Shown piece after piece: positions 1 to 12,000 of a DNA stretch of 64,000 nucleotides (position 1 is the stretch's first letter; every line of letters begins with the position of its first letter). Below the pieces are notes generated by a model. That model made no database searches, had not been told where the DNA came from, and saw nothing but the letters and a program-made list of their open reading frames with translations. Source of the DNA: Apis mellifera (lineage: Eukaryota; Arthropoda; Insecta; Hymenoptera; Apidae); assembly GCF_003254395.2 (NCBI RefSeq), contig NC_037647.1, positions 8,645,550 to 8,709,549 of the forward strand, read 5' to 3'. The position numbers and the translations under genes are program-made.

Positions 1-3000
1 CTCCACGTCGATGAAATTTATTCTTTCCCTTCGTCTTTCGTTCGATCCTCGTGAAAAGTAGCTCGGAGAATACGAGCATTGTAGAGAAAAAAAAAGGAAA
101 ATATGGAGGAAAATCGGTCTCAGCGTCTCCTTTTAAGCCGTAATAGTCGACGGTTCATCAATTCTCGTTACTCGTTGCCACGCCAGGCATCGATCACTCC
201 ACCGTAATACGAATCGTCTGCGACGAGTTCGCGTTGACCCTGAACCCTCGCTAATAGCAGCAGCTTCTCGGATGAGTCTATCAGCGGAGGGAAGGAAAGG
301 CGCAAAGTTGACAAAGTTCGACAAGTTCGGAGAGGAAAGTTTGGTTTGTCGTCGGGCGAAAATGTGTTCTCGATGCGAAGTTGATCGTGGCGAGCGAAAC
401 GGAATTTCTTCCTACGTCCAACGCAGAAATTCCTTCGAAGCGAGCGAGAACACCGAGGCGAACACCGGTTCGTGTTCCGCGATTAAACCACGCTCCTGAC
501 CCAGTTGCCAAGTTGCCGGCTGCGTAATTGCGACGTGGCCGCGCAAGTGTCGCATGGGCGGTCGAGTAATTGAAAAAAAAGAGAGAGAGAGAGAGAAGAA
601 AAACTCGTTGACGAGGCGAGACAGGGCGTGGGTGGGCGCGGTCGGAGATCGCATCTCAAAATTCATCGCACGAGGAGCTTTGGGGAATTTGGCGAAAATT
701 CCCGGCATAGCCATCGGTCAGCTGAAGCCCTCTCTAATGAAACCGCCGTCGGTTAATTAACCTATCGTATCGATTAATCGTCTTTCGAGAAGAAAGGGGG
801 GAGGAGAGGATGCGCCGTTTTCGACGCCTCGAAACGCGTGGGTTGCGCGAGAGGGATCTTATTATTCTCTTATTAAGCAACGATGGAAGAAACGTTGTGT
901 CGCGTTATTAAAGAAAAAAAAGATGGTCGTTCACGGATCTCTGACAAAGGGCATTCGAGGCGAAAGAGGGGAGGAAGAAATTGATGGAACAATGGCCGGG
1001 AACGCGAGTGATTCGCTCCGTGCGATCCTGACATTCGTTCGTTCCTCCTATCTTTGTCCGTAGTTTCTGTGTTTCGTGCTTGGATGAGCAAGATCTCGAA
1101 ACGATTTATCGCTTTGGACCCGTATTCGTTTATTTTCCGCTCTTGTTTACCCCGTCCGCTATTTCCTTTTTTCCTTTTCATCTCTCCCCCTCCCCTCTCT
1201 CCTATTTTATTTACATTTTCGCCCGTTTACCTTTCTATTTATTTACATTTTTCCTTTGTTTATTTACATTTTTCCCGCGTCATGCTCGAATAGCTACGTG
1301 GCTGCTATTTTTACGACAGGATTAAGGGATGAGAAAGCCGTGGTGCAGAGATCGATCGATGGTCCTCCGGAACGAATTCACCGATCCAAAAGAATACGAA
1401 CGTATTATATACATACATATATACATATACACACACAATCAGAAATTATCCCAGTCGATTTGAATTAACGAGCGCTAAACGTATGTACGGGCAGGCACGC
1501 AGGAGGAGGAATGTGGGGAGGAAAAGCGGGCGATGGAAGTGAACTTGTTTACGAGCGGGACTTAATTTTCCTGGCGCGTAACAGCCGCTTCCGGTCCACT
1601 TGGTTGCGCGTGACTCGCCGTCGCAAGACGGCGGGGGCGTTGGAAATATTGTCGACGGTCAGTTTGAATCCAGCGCGCGGTTCGAATCCAGCGTTCGAAT
1701 AAAGAGCACGCTCGTGGAGCTCCGCTCCCCTGGTTAATTTGGAAATAACGGAGAATTTACGACGTCTACGAATCTCGTTAAACCTTTCCGCGATTAAGAG
1801 ATTCGCACATATTTCGGTCGGGTCGAGGGAAATTAAATCGGTTATCCTGTTAAGCCGGCCGGCCGACGACGCGGATCTTATTCTTAGATCCACGAACGGA
1901 CGTGGTGCGTGGCGCGTACGTGCGTTTCGACGTCTAAACGTTTCGCTCGCGTTTCGACCGATCGCACGGATGGAATAATGGGGCGATAATGAAGAGGGGG
2001 AGGGAGAGGGAGGGAAGACTCGTAATCGTAGTAGTAGAACGATTTCTAAGATAAAACGAACGAATATCGCCTTTTCGATCCTCCTTCTCTCGGGGGAGGA
2101 TTAAAAACAAACTCTTCCAGTTGTTCTTTGTAGGAGAAGAAGAAAAGAAGAAAAGTTTGTCGGAGAATCGTCGTTGAATCGATCTCGCTTCCTCGCCAAC
2201 TGAATTCTTTCATTCTTTTAAAACTGGCGGCGTTAATTAATTGGCGGCAATCTCTGTATTTCCCGTACCTCGGCTACGAACATCCCCCCCTCGAGTTACC
2301 TCGAGTGAAATTGCCCGATTAAAACCTGCCCTCCCTCTCTTATCTCGCCAAATAAAAACTTGCCCCGAAAACCATCAAACCCGCCCACCGCCGCTCTTCG
2401 AACCACTTCGAATCAATTTACTCTCTCTTTCTTTCTATCTTCCTTTCGCGAAACTCTTCGTATCCGAATTGAAATTGGAGAGGGGAAGAAGTAAAGAGAA
2501 AGACAAAAAATCGAGTCGGAAATAGCTAGGTTTTCGCTAAATCGCAGGCAATTACAGCAGCGCGTAAAGCTGGTTACACGCTGGTCCCGTCATAGCCGCT
2601 CGTCGTTGTCGACTCGTAAAACGTCACCACGAGTCGGCCGTGGTGACACGTTGACGACCACGAGGCGAGATGATCCCGTGGACGCATCCTGCCCACGTTT
2701 CCGTGTTGTCCAGCCCGCGCGCCGAATATCAAGTGCCGGTACTCTCGCGCGGCTAACTCGCGTTCGCTTCCGCTATCGGTTTCTTGCGGTGACGGGCGTC
2801 AATACGATAACGTGACAACCCGTGGACGAGGCACCGTTCGACGCGCCTCGGCCAGGTTGTTTTTAAAAGGAAGGGAGAGACTTTCTCGTTTTTTCCAATC
2901 GAGAGTGCCAACTTCCTTCGTTTCCTTTCTTCTTTTCTCTCGTTTCCAATAAACACGCGAATCACAAGATCGATCTCGATAACGTTACATATCGGTGATC

Positions 3001-3179
3001 TCGAAGAACTTAACAGGATCGTAAACTTGTGCCAACCGACTTGGATATCTACAGGTATCTAGAAGCGGGCCTCGATCGATCACCGTCCGTATATCCCCGT
3101 CTCTTTCGAGGAGGAGGGAAAAATTCGCGCGAATACAACAGTCACGTAGCCGAAACTCGGTTCACGCTCGGTTAAATCC

Positions 3180-4130
3180 ACTCTATGTATTTCGTATATA
3201 ACAATCTCGTGCGCTCCTATCGCGAAAAAACACACGAGGAGTTACGCAATCCTCGACGCGAGCATCCCACGAGCAGCTTCCCTTTCCCTCCCTCTCCTCT
3301 CCCGATACCCAGTCACCCTCGTTCGTATCCGTTACGTAACCCTTTCTCGAAAGTGGGAGTAAAGAGCGGTAGGCGCGAGCAAGAGTTGCGCGAAAAAGGT
3401 GATTACGGTTAGCGGTTGTCAGCGCGAAAGAAGAGAGAGAGAGAGAGGAGAGCGTGGGTGAGAGGGCAGGAGAGGTTGCGGCTATACAGTTTGGCAGAAC
3501 TCCCGATTCCGTATTCTGCAGTGATCCGCTGCATCCCCGTGCGGCGCGCGTGCTGTTGTTATTGTTGTTCACGGTGGAGGAACAGAGGAGAGAAAGAACG
3601 AGAGAGAGAGAGAAAGAAAGAGGGACACGCGAGCCGCGAGCGGGACGAGGACAGCGGGCATTTTTGTTTGGGGTTACAACGCGCATGTGACGTACGCCAC
3701 GCTCTCTCCCTCTCCGTCGCTCCCCCTGTATATACGTCTCTCTCTGTCGGTGGCTCGAGCACAACTCGAACACAACGTTCCCTCTCAGTGGCCCGTGAAC
3801 CGCGACCGGAGCAGCACGGTCTCGTTGTCGTTCGATCGATCATCGCACCGACGGACACGCGATCATCCCCTCCCCTTTTTCTTCCCACGTAAACCACTTT
3901 CTTCTTCCTCTCCCCTCGCCGATACACTCTCGACGACACTTCCGTGGCTCGCGATGCAAGTTTCCGCTCGACCTTGCGTGTGATCACGCATCTTTACTCG
4001 TCGCTACACGGTGAATCTTCGTCGCCACGATCTTCGCCTCGACTCGTGGACGATCGTGGTGTTTTCGAGAAGAAGAAGAAGAAAAAGGAGGAGAAGAAGA
4101 AGTGGTGGTGGTGGTAGTGGTGGTTGACGA
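3180..4130 (+). promoter_or_regulatory. Candidate promoter/5'UTR region (GAGA- and CpG-rich)
   Basis: This interval concentrates GAGAGA and CTCTCT runs, dense CpG, and initiator-like TCAGTG near 3787. It ends in GAA/GTG simple repeats around 4067-4125. Such GAGA-rich, CpG-rich DNA is common at insect developmental promoters. No TATA box or downstream promoter element could be matched convincingly, so this is only a candidate for the distant promoter of the PLEKHH1-type gene. Confidence 0.2.
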
Positions 4131-5334
4131 TCGTGGATCGATTCGATCAATCGTAAAATGACCACGATAAACTCGGAACTCGATTATTGGCGAAAGGATT
4201 TTTAACCGCCCGATCGAGGATACGGCGGGGGATTCGCATCCACTTGGTCGAAGTGGAAATCGTTCGGTGGGATTCGTAAAAGGGAAGAAGGAAGGTGGTG
4301 GTATGATATAATCGGTCGATAGAAGACACTCGACGCGACGGTCGTTCGGTTGGACCGTTATCGAGGAAAGTGGCCGCGCGGTTTAATTCGGTTTTATTCG
4401 CGGTTCAATCGACTCGTGAAATGACGATCGTAAGACACCCTCGGTAAGGGTAATTAATTGTCGCCCCGATTCTCTCGTTATTAACCGTGTGCGCTCTCTC
4501 TCCTTCTCTCTTATATTCTTATATACGTACCACCGTACTGTGCTTTCACGTGGGTCGATCTGCTTTTCTAATTAAAAATCGCCGCGCATAATTAAACGGG
4601 TTTCGTTAACGCACGAACGTTAACGAAGTTACGATAACGAGGATTCCGCGTTGTGCTCGAGGCGCGAAAAGCGGAAGAAGGGAGGGCGCACGCGACCAGC
4701 CTAATAACCGAGTCCGAATCGACGTCGGACGAGGGCGACGACGCTCCCCCCACCCCCTCATCGAGCACCATTTTTCGCGACCATATCATTTATTCACCCG
4801 TCCGCGAGACGTTATCCGCGATTCGATGAATTATTCTGGAGCATATTCGTTGTAGTCGTTGCGGATGAACAAGCATGCCGTCCTCTCCACGAGGCGGTGG
4901 GAGGAGGGGCTGCATGCTTAGTAAGAAGTTGGGTATTTTTACGAAACGATCCACGTTATGGAGGATAACGTGGGATCGTGGAGGTATCGGTTTTTGTTTC
5001 GTATCGAAAGAAAAGGAGAGGCCAAAGTGTAGTCTCTCTCTCTGTTTTTCGAGTATCTTTGCACTTTTCGTTTACGATGTCGTACAAGTTTTCTACGACG
5101 AAGTTAAGGATAGCAATAAACCGTCTCTTTCCCTACCCTTCCGCGTTTAACTTTCTTCTACCCTTTACGGGAATGACACGAAGCTTGTTTCGAAGCTTGT
5201 TTCGAGTTCCCTTTTGGATCCGGATGGGTATCGGAGGGTAGCGTGGAATGCGATCGAATGGCAGGTGTCGGTCGATCCGAAATAGCTGTCGTTGTTGCGG
5301 AGTCGTGATTGCGACACGCGTCGCACCGCTAAGA

Positions 5335-5460
5335 TAATTAGCAAGCGCTCCGCGATACTAATTAGCGGGTAAACGCCGCGCACGGGCGCGCGAGAAAAAT
5401 CAAGGGATCTTTTCGCGCTGGTAATTAATCGGTCCCGACTCGAGTTGCTAGCCAATTAGC
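5335..5460. promoter_or_regulatory. Cluster of homeodomain-type TAATTAGC motifs
   Basis: TAATTAGC occurs at 5335-5342 and 5359-5366. A third related copy, CAATTAGC, lies at 5453-5460, and a TAATTAAT lies between them near 5422. TAATTA cores are the generic binding site of Antp/En-class homeodomains. Such motifs arise easily by chance, so this is a weak regulatory candidate upstream of PLEKHH1. Confidence 0.15.
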
Positions 5461-8400
5461 AGAGTGCTCGACCGAGCGTGTGCTGCTGAGCCGACGTCTC
5501 TTTCGAGGGCTCTGAGCTGAATCCCCGAACGAGAATCGTCGCACCCTCCTTTGTTGTGCCCTTTTCTCCTTCGGTATCCACGTTTCGCGCGTGGGTGGAT
5601 CAATTGGCAGGTGTTGTTGCAGCCTATATCGTCGATTCCCATTCCAAGCTTATTAAACGGGCGTAGCAGGGAGGGGGAACGATTTAAAGATCGTTTCGAC
5701 GGGAAGAATCGGAATGGGTTGTGAATGGAAACAAGGGTGCAGCTGCGCGAAAAACGAAAACGGACGGTTTCAATCTGGGACGACATCGGAGTTACGCGGT
5801 CACCGTGGAGAATTTACCTCGGATGTGGTCGATCGGTTGCGCAACCGTTCTCCATTTCCTAGTTTCGTTCCCTCTCTTTCTCTCTCTCTTTGTCTATGGC
5901 GTTTAATCCGTCGATTTAACCGGCTGGCTCGCGAATACCTGTGCAAACTGGTACGTACGCGGCGAAAGAGAGGTAAAAGGCTGCATTGTCGATCGTATTC
6001 GGCCGGTATCAGTTTCCACTGGGCGGGGGCGGGCGACGGGTGGCGGCCGGTGGTCCCGGCCCTTTTTCAATTAAGCTTTGATCACAGGGACGAGATAAAA
6101 CGCGTCGGCTCGGGGCTCGGCTCGTGTCGAGAGCTGAAACGAACATCGGTCGATCGGCGGTGGGACGGAGAGAAGACGGAGAGGTGGGAAGAGCGCGACG
6201 AGGGGCGATGCGACGAGACTCCTCTCTTTCTCTCTCCCTCCGCGATAAATGGACAAAAAGAAAAACGTTGGTTTAGCGGAATCACCTTTCGCCCCCGATC
6301 GCTTTTGACGCGCCTTTCACCGTGTCTATCCGCTTATTATACGCCGACGAACCGTGTGCCCTCGTAGCCGGCGAATCGGCGGAAACGCGAGATCCGACCG
6401 ATCTCTCCGATTGTTTGCGATTAATGGGGTGAAAAGTACGCGTTGCTCGCCTTTTTTTTAACGCGATCCCCCTTTTCACGTGCTTGGCGCGATCGATATC
6501 CACCGCCGTGCGAACGGAAATATTCCGAAAACTTCGATTTCGATTTAACTGGATCGTTTCGATCGGAGTTACGATAAAAGGAAAAAAAGGAAGAGAGAGG
6601 GAAGAAAATTTTTTTATCGCGAAGATAGTTGGTTGGCCCATCGATCCGGAAGATAAACGAAAGCTCGGTCGAACGAACGGAGTCCCGTATTTGCGTGTTT
6701 GCGGACATCGCCGTCGAGTTGGCGTTTCGGTTAATTAAATACCCGTAGAAGCGACTTCTCTCTTTGACCCGCGAATTAATGATTCCGTTCCTCAAACACA
6801 TCGACGATCGACGACGTGCAGGAATCGTGGCAAATCCTATCCGATGATTGAACGTCATCCGGGCGTCAAGAAGAAAAAAAAGAGAGAGAAAAGAAAACCG
6901 AGTCATTTCCGAGCGATTTCCAGCGTGGTATCCAGTTGTGTGAAAAATTAAATCGATCCTCGTCGCGTACTTGTCTCTCGTGGGAAATTAATCGGCGAAC
7001 GATATCTCGGCTTCCCGTGGCGATTAACGAAATCTCGGGATCGAACTCGATCCGCGCATCGGTTTCTTTTTTCTTCCACTCTGAGAAAATTAATAAAGGA
7101 TCGAGACGCGAATCTCTCGAATCTCCATTACGACGAAACTTTTTCTTTTTTTTTTTTTAGTGGCGAAGTAAACGCGAGAGAACGATATCCGGCCGCTGTA
7201 AAAATCCGTTGTTGGAGAGACTCGTAACAAGTTGGCGGAGAATGTATAACGCGTGAAACCAAACCGTGTTTCTTCTACTGCTGCCGCTTTTGAATTTTCG
7301 AAACGTTGCGAACGCGAGAAGGGGTTAACGCCTCCCGACACTTGACTACTCGCGTTTAATCTTCCCGGATGGAGCCATGAAAATTGTCGCTAAGATTACC
7401 GCCGCTCTTAAATTAGAATTCTCCGTTCGTTCCTCGACGCTGGACGAATCGATACCACGATGCGATAGCGTGTTGTTGCGACGAAAGAGAGAGAAAGAGA
7501 GGGAGAGAAGCGTCTAAAGAAACGGGCGGTAAGAAAGATTTTCCGTGACGTGTTTTTCGGTGGGCAGGATTAATTATCGTCGGAAAGAAGGCGGGAGGGA
7601 AGGGGAAGGCGAGGGGGAAGAGACGTCACATCCGAGACGCGCGTTTTCTTTCTCGGATCGGTCGTCGACTGCGTTTCCCTCTCTCTCTCTCGCTCTCTCT
7701 CTCTCTTTCTCTCCGTTTCGAGGGCTTCTTTCTCTTGGAAATCGGTCGTTCGTGCTCCAAACGGGGGCTTAAAAATATCCCGCCGCCCGAAAATAGTCGA
7801 TTCGTGCGTGCGAGCACCCTCGACGTCCCGATGCGCGAGCACCGTCGCTGCCCGTCGCGAGGAAGTCCGTTTCTTTTTCCTCTTTTTCTTTTTTTCCTTT
7901 CACATTTTCACGAGGAAAAGTTGGAAAGCAACTACTCCTCTGCGTGAATAAATTCTCCCGTTTTAATTCATACGTCGGCGTTAAAATAGACGGCCGTCTA
8001 TCGAATCCTCTCTTTTCCTCTTCTTCTTCGTCCATCAATCCTTCGAAGGGAGAACTTCTCGTTTCTCGATCTCGTCCGTGATCGACCGAGATTTTTCCAA
8101 GAATTTCCAACGTCGAACCCCTTTAAAGACTCCTTTAAGGGCCTTCTAGATGAGTTCTTTCAGGGGAGGAGACACAATGGAAAGTTCGGGAGAGAAATCA
8201 CGGTTCCTTTGGGCAATACTTCTTTGCGAAACGGAGACTTCTATCGCGATCATAGTAATAGTCGATTCTTTTGTTCTTGAAAGAATTTGCAGAATTCCAA
8301 GTAGCCGCGTACGTTCGTTCTTCGCTTAGGAAAGCGCGATGTTCGAAACGAAGTAGTTCGAAGTTGCTCGTTGAAAAAATCGCGTGCTCGATGAGAAATG

Positions 8401-8544
8401 GTGTCCCCGTAATATCGCGATGCAAGAGTTGTTGAAGACGTCTAGAGTAAGTTTCCGGCAAAGGAACTAGTGGAGGGGGGAGGGAGCACGAGTGAACAGT
8501 GCGATCGGGAAGTGCGAGCGGCTGTGACGAGAAAACTGTGACAA

Positions 8545-9044
8545 ATGGTTCAACCAGTGCGCACGGAGAACAACAACTCCGCCCTGGACATGGAGTCGCT
8601 CGAGGAGATGCTCCGCAAGGTAACAACTTTCCAACAACTTTCGTAAAAAAAAAAAAAAGGAAAGCTTCCACACACATACACATACATATGTTTATCCGTT
8701 TCGAACACGCGACTCTATATCATCGAGGATCCATATTTCAAACGCGTGCCATCGTCGTAATTCAGATTATAGGAAGATGTAATAACTCCACTCGACGAGC
8801 AAGAATTACGTCCCGTGAGTCGAAAGGAGTCGGATGGATGGCGGGGGTGTTTGAGGGGGGGAAGGGAGAAGGAAAGGTTTTTTAACTGCTACTTCCTGTA
8901 ATGTATTCCGTTAGGCAGCGCTGAATGGACCACTTAGCGAGTATCCCGCACGCATGTGTGCCGGAGAGCGAGAGAAAGAGAGCCTCTCTAGCGTAAGCGC
9001 TTTAACGATTCTAAAGCCTTCCTCCTCCTCCTCCTCCTCCTCGC

Positions 9045-9084
<40 letters not shown>

Positions 9085-12000
9085 TGTGTGTACCCCCCTC
9101 GACCCACCTAATAACCACGCTAATGGTCAATTCAGCAGAAACTCCCCCTCGCCCATCGAGGACTATCGAGGACTCTCGTGTCGCGTTTTTTCCACCCGAC
9201 CCTCCCGTAATTTTCACCCCTCGCGGCCGAAAAGAACAGCGTCCGACCGAATGTCGGTGAAAACGATATGCCCCCCTCCCTCCACTCTCCTCTCTTCTCT
9301 TTCTTTCTTCGTCGGTGGCAAAAGGGGAGCGAACAGAGAGGAGAGAGCGAAGCGGGTCGAGTGGGTGTGGACAAATAAGCGGGGACTTCGATGGAACGAG
9401 AACGAGGAAGTACCCTTTAGGAATTATTGATTCAGGAAGCGGGTAGTCGGTGGACAAACTTTCTCCCGGATTGGTTAAATTCTTCCACCTTGGCTTCCTT
9501 TTGTTTCCGACCGGCGGAGTGTTCGCCGGTGATAATACACGCGTTGTATATCGCGCCGTGGATGGACGAGGAGGGGAAGGAAGGTCGTGGTGGTCGCCTT
9601 GGAGGGTGATTCGTGGACACTCCTCCTCCTCCCTCCCCCCCTCGAGGGGGCCGTTCCTCTCGTTAACATAAACACACGAACGACTAAGTTGGAGTGGCTA
9701 ATATCGACCCGGAGAGGATAGAGTTGAAACACGAGTGTATACTGAGAAAATATTAACCCGATATCGGCCCTTCATTTTCGAGTCACGATAAAATTAGCCG
9801 CGATATTAATCTATCGATGGAATAACATTTCCTTTAAAAAGGAAACTTCGTCTCGTCGTCGTGGTCGTCCTTGTTTGCGTAAGAGCTTAGGAAGAGGATC
9901 CTCGAGATAGATTTTTTCCCTCGAAATTCGCGATCGAGGATACATCGGGGATATTTGGATCGATGGTGAAAGGCCATCGCCGCGAAAAAGAAGGGGGGAA
10001 AAAAGTGTCTTTCTCTCCGAACGAGTCGCGTCCTCCTTTCTTTCCTTTTTACGAGCTTTTCCCCGCCACGTCCGGCCTTTCCGTTTCACGCGGCTTCCTT
10101 CTCTCTCTTTCTCTCTCTGGCCTTCTCTTCTAACTTTGGCTTTGCTCGACGGAGAACGAGACGAGGCCCCGAAGGTAGAGAGAGGGAAAAAGCTCGGGTA
10201 ACTGCAGTAATGTAGCTTTAATGTAACGCGCGAGGGAAAGTCGTTTCCCTTTGACGATTTTCCACGTCAAACGGTCGCGCTGATTTTCACGTGCCAGCGT
10301 ATTAGCTTCCTTTCTCTCTCTCTCTCTCTTTCTCTCTTTTTTTTTCCCACTCGCCACCAGCTGTCTCCTCCGGCCGCTCTGCATTTTTCTGCTTTTAGTC
10401 GGAGGTTCATCAGCGGGGAGGGGTGGTGGGCGAGGAAGGGAAAAAAAGCAAAAGCTCTCGATGATCGGGTAAAGCTGTCGCGCGACAGATTCCGGAAAGA
10501 TGGAACGTTTGCCGAACGGTTCGTCGCTTTTACACGCCAGATTCAATCTCTTTTTCCCCCTTTCTCTCACTCTCTTCAACATTTTTTTTTTTTTTCGTTT
10601 AGGTCGATCTTTGAATCTTTATTCCATCCCTTCGTAAAAAAATCGGCTAACGCGAGAAAGGGGGAGAGAGAGAGAGAGAGAGAGAGAGAATTTATCCCGA
10701 AAATTGGAAGAGAAGATATTTTAGCAATTTTTCGAACGATTACTTTTTTTCCTTTTTTCCTCCCCCTTTTTCACCTGAACCACGTTTCGCACGGGTCCGC
10801 GACCCAGTTGATCTTTTTCTCGGCGGCATCTGCTTCTGATTTGAACGTTTCCAGCGTGGCTCATGAAACATTCATGGCCGATGGCCGCGGAAAAGCACGG
10901 TGAAATTATAAACGGCCCTCTCCTCGCCCTGGGCCGGTTTATTTCGCGTGTCTCGCCGCTACACCGTGGCTATTTTCATTTTAATTGGCGTTTGTTAAAC
11001 CCTGTTCCCCCCTCCCCCTCGTCCCCCTCCCCCTATATTTTTCATTACTTCGACGCGGATGCAATCCGTCCACGTCCACCGAGGAAAAAGATCGCCGTCC
11101 ACCGTGTAATTGTCGCTCAAAAGGCCAAATTAACCATACTCCGCCGACGTTTCTTCCTTCTTTTTTCTTCTTTTTTTTTACCAAGAGAAGAATTAAACGC
11201 GGTTCAAAGGGATCCATTAACGTCGCCTCGCGTTGTAAAACGTTAGGGCGGTTTTTCAACGATCGATATTATCCGATCGAGGGGGAGAACATTTCCGCCC
11301 GTGTTTCGCGAAAAGAAAAGAAAAAACGTCACGAGCTGTTACCGGTTGGTTTTACAAAGATAATCGGCCGAATTATTTATTGCCGAAACTTGTGTGTTTA
11401 CCGTTCAACATACCGAACACTTGTAACACCGATAACGACAAACGTAAGATACGTAGATATCCTCCCACTTATTTACACAATCTTATCGCGATAACGAAAT
11501 CGGGGGCGATATTATTGTTTCAACGTCGAAATATTCCCCAAAGATATCGTCGTACCTTTGCCCACCTTTGGAGGGAAAGGAGCGGAGCAAAGACGCATCG
11601 AGCGAAAACCGTTCGAGGAAGCGAGACGAAAAGTGGAAAACTGGTCTCTCCCTACCTGCCTTTATAATTTATGCATGGAATGCGTAATCCACCGTTGGCG
11701 GATTTGCATAGGCGAAGCTGGACCGCGTAAAATAACGCTTAAATAAAGCGCATCCACCGCCACGCCACCGTGTGCACCGTCCACCCCGTTTCGTGTTTGC
11801 CCGTGTACGGGGAGGGGGGAGGACACCGGTAATGCGGGACCATTTGTCCGCGAGAATGGAGCAGTTAATTGTCTCTCCGTTACCGTGCAATTACGTTTGT
11901 CATGCGAGATACAACCGGCCCGGTGTGCTTGCTTGCTTGCTTGCTTGCTTCGCCGTCTTCGCAATTAGTCGCGCAATTAGCGTTTTCTTTGCCCCGATAT

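Larger units (their letters stand above)
1..8544. other. Non-coding region upstream of PLEKHH1
   Basis: I see no convincing coding exon in this stretch. Open frames on both strands are short, dominated by Arg/Ser or purine-pyrimidine low-complexity sequence, and resemble no family I know. Base composition is moderate (a sampled 60-base line at 5401 is 50% GC) and CpG-rich, with many GA or CT tracts and TTAATTAA-like motifs. It presumably holds the promoter and 5' untranslated exons of the downstream gene, but no transcription start can be fixed from sequence alone. Confidence 0.6.

Noticed and set aside
1678..1690. GGTTCGAATCC, identical to a tRNA B box
   Set aside because: No A box at the right distance upstream, no foldable acceptor stem, and no terminator T run placed as expected.
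3183..3773. A 196-codon minus-strand open frame
   Set aside because: Composed largely of Ser/Leu/Arg from CT/GA simple repeats, with no domain-like pattern.
5181..5204. Tandem 12-mer AAGCTTGTTTCG, two copies
   Set aside because: Real but only two short units, with no sign of function or of a larger satellite.
5714..6367. A 217-codon plus-strand open frame
   Set aside because: Arg/Ser-rich, shares its start with an overlapping frame, has no family resemblance and sits in CpG-rich DNA where long chance frames are common.
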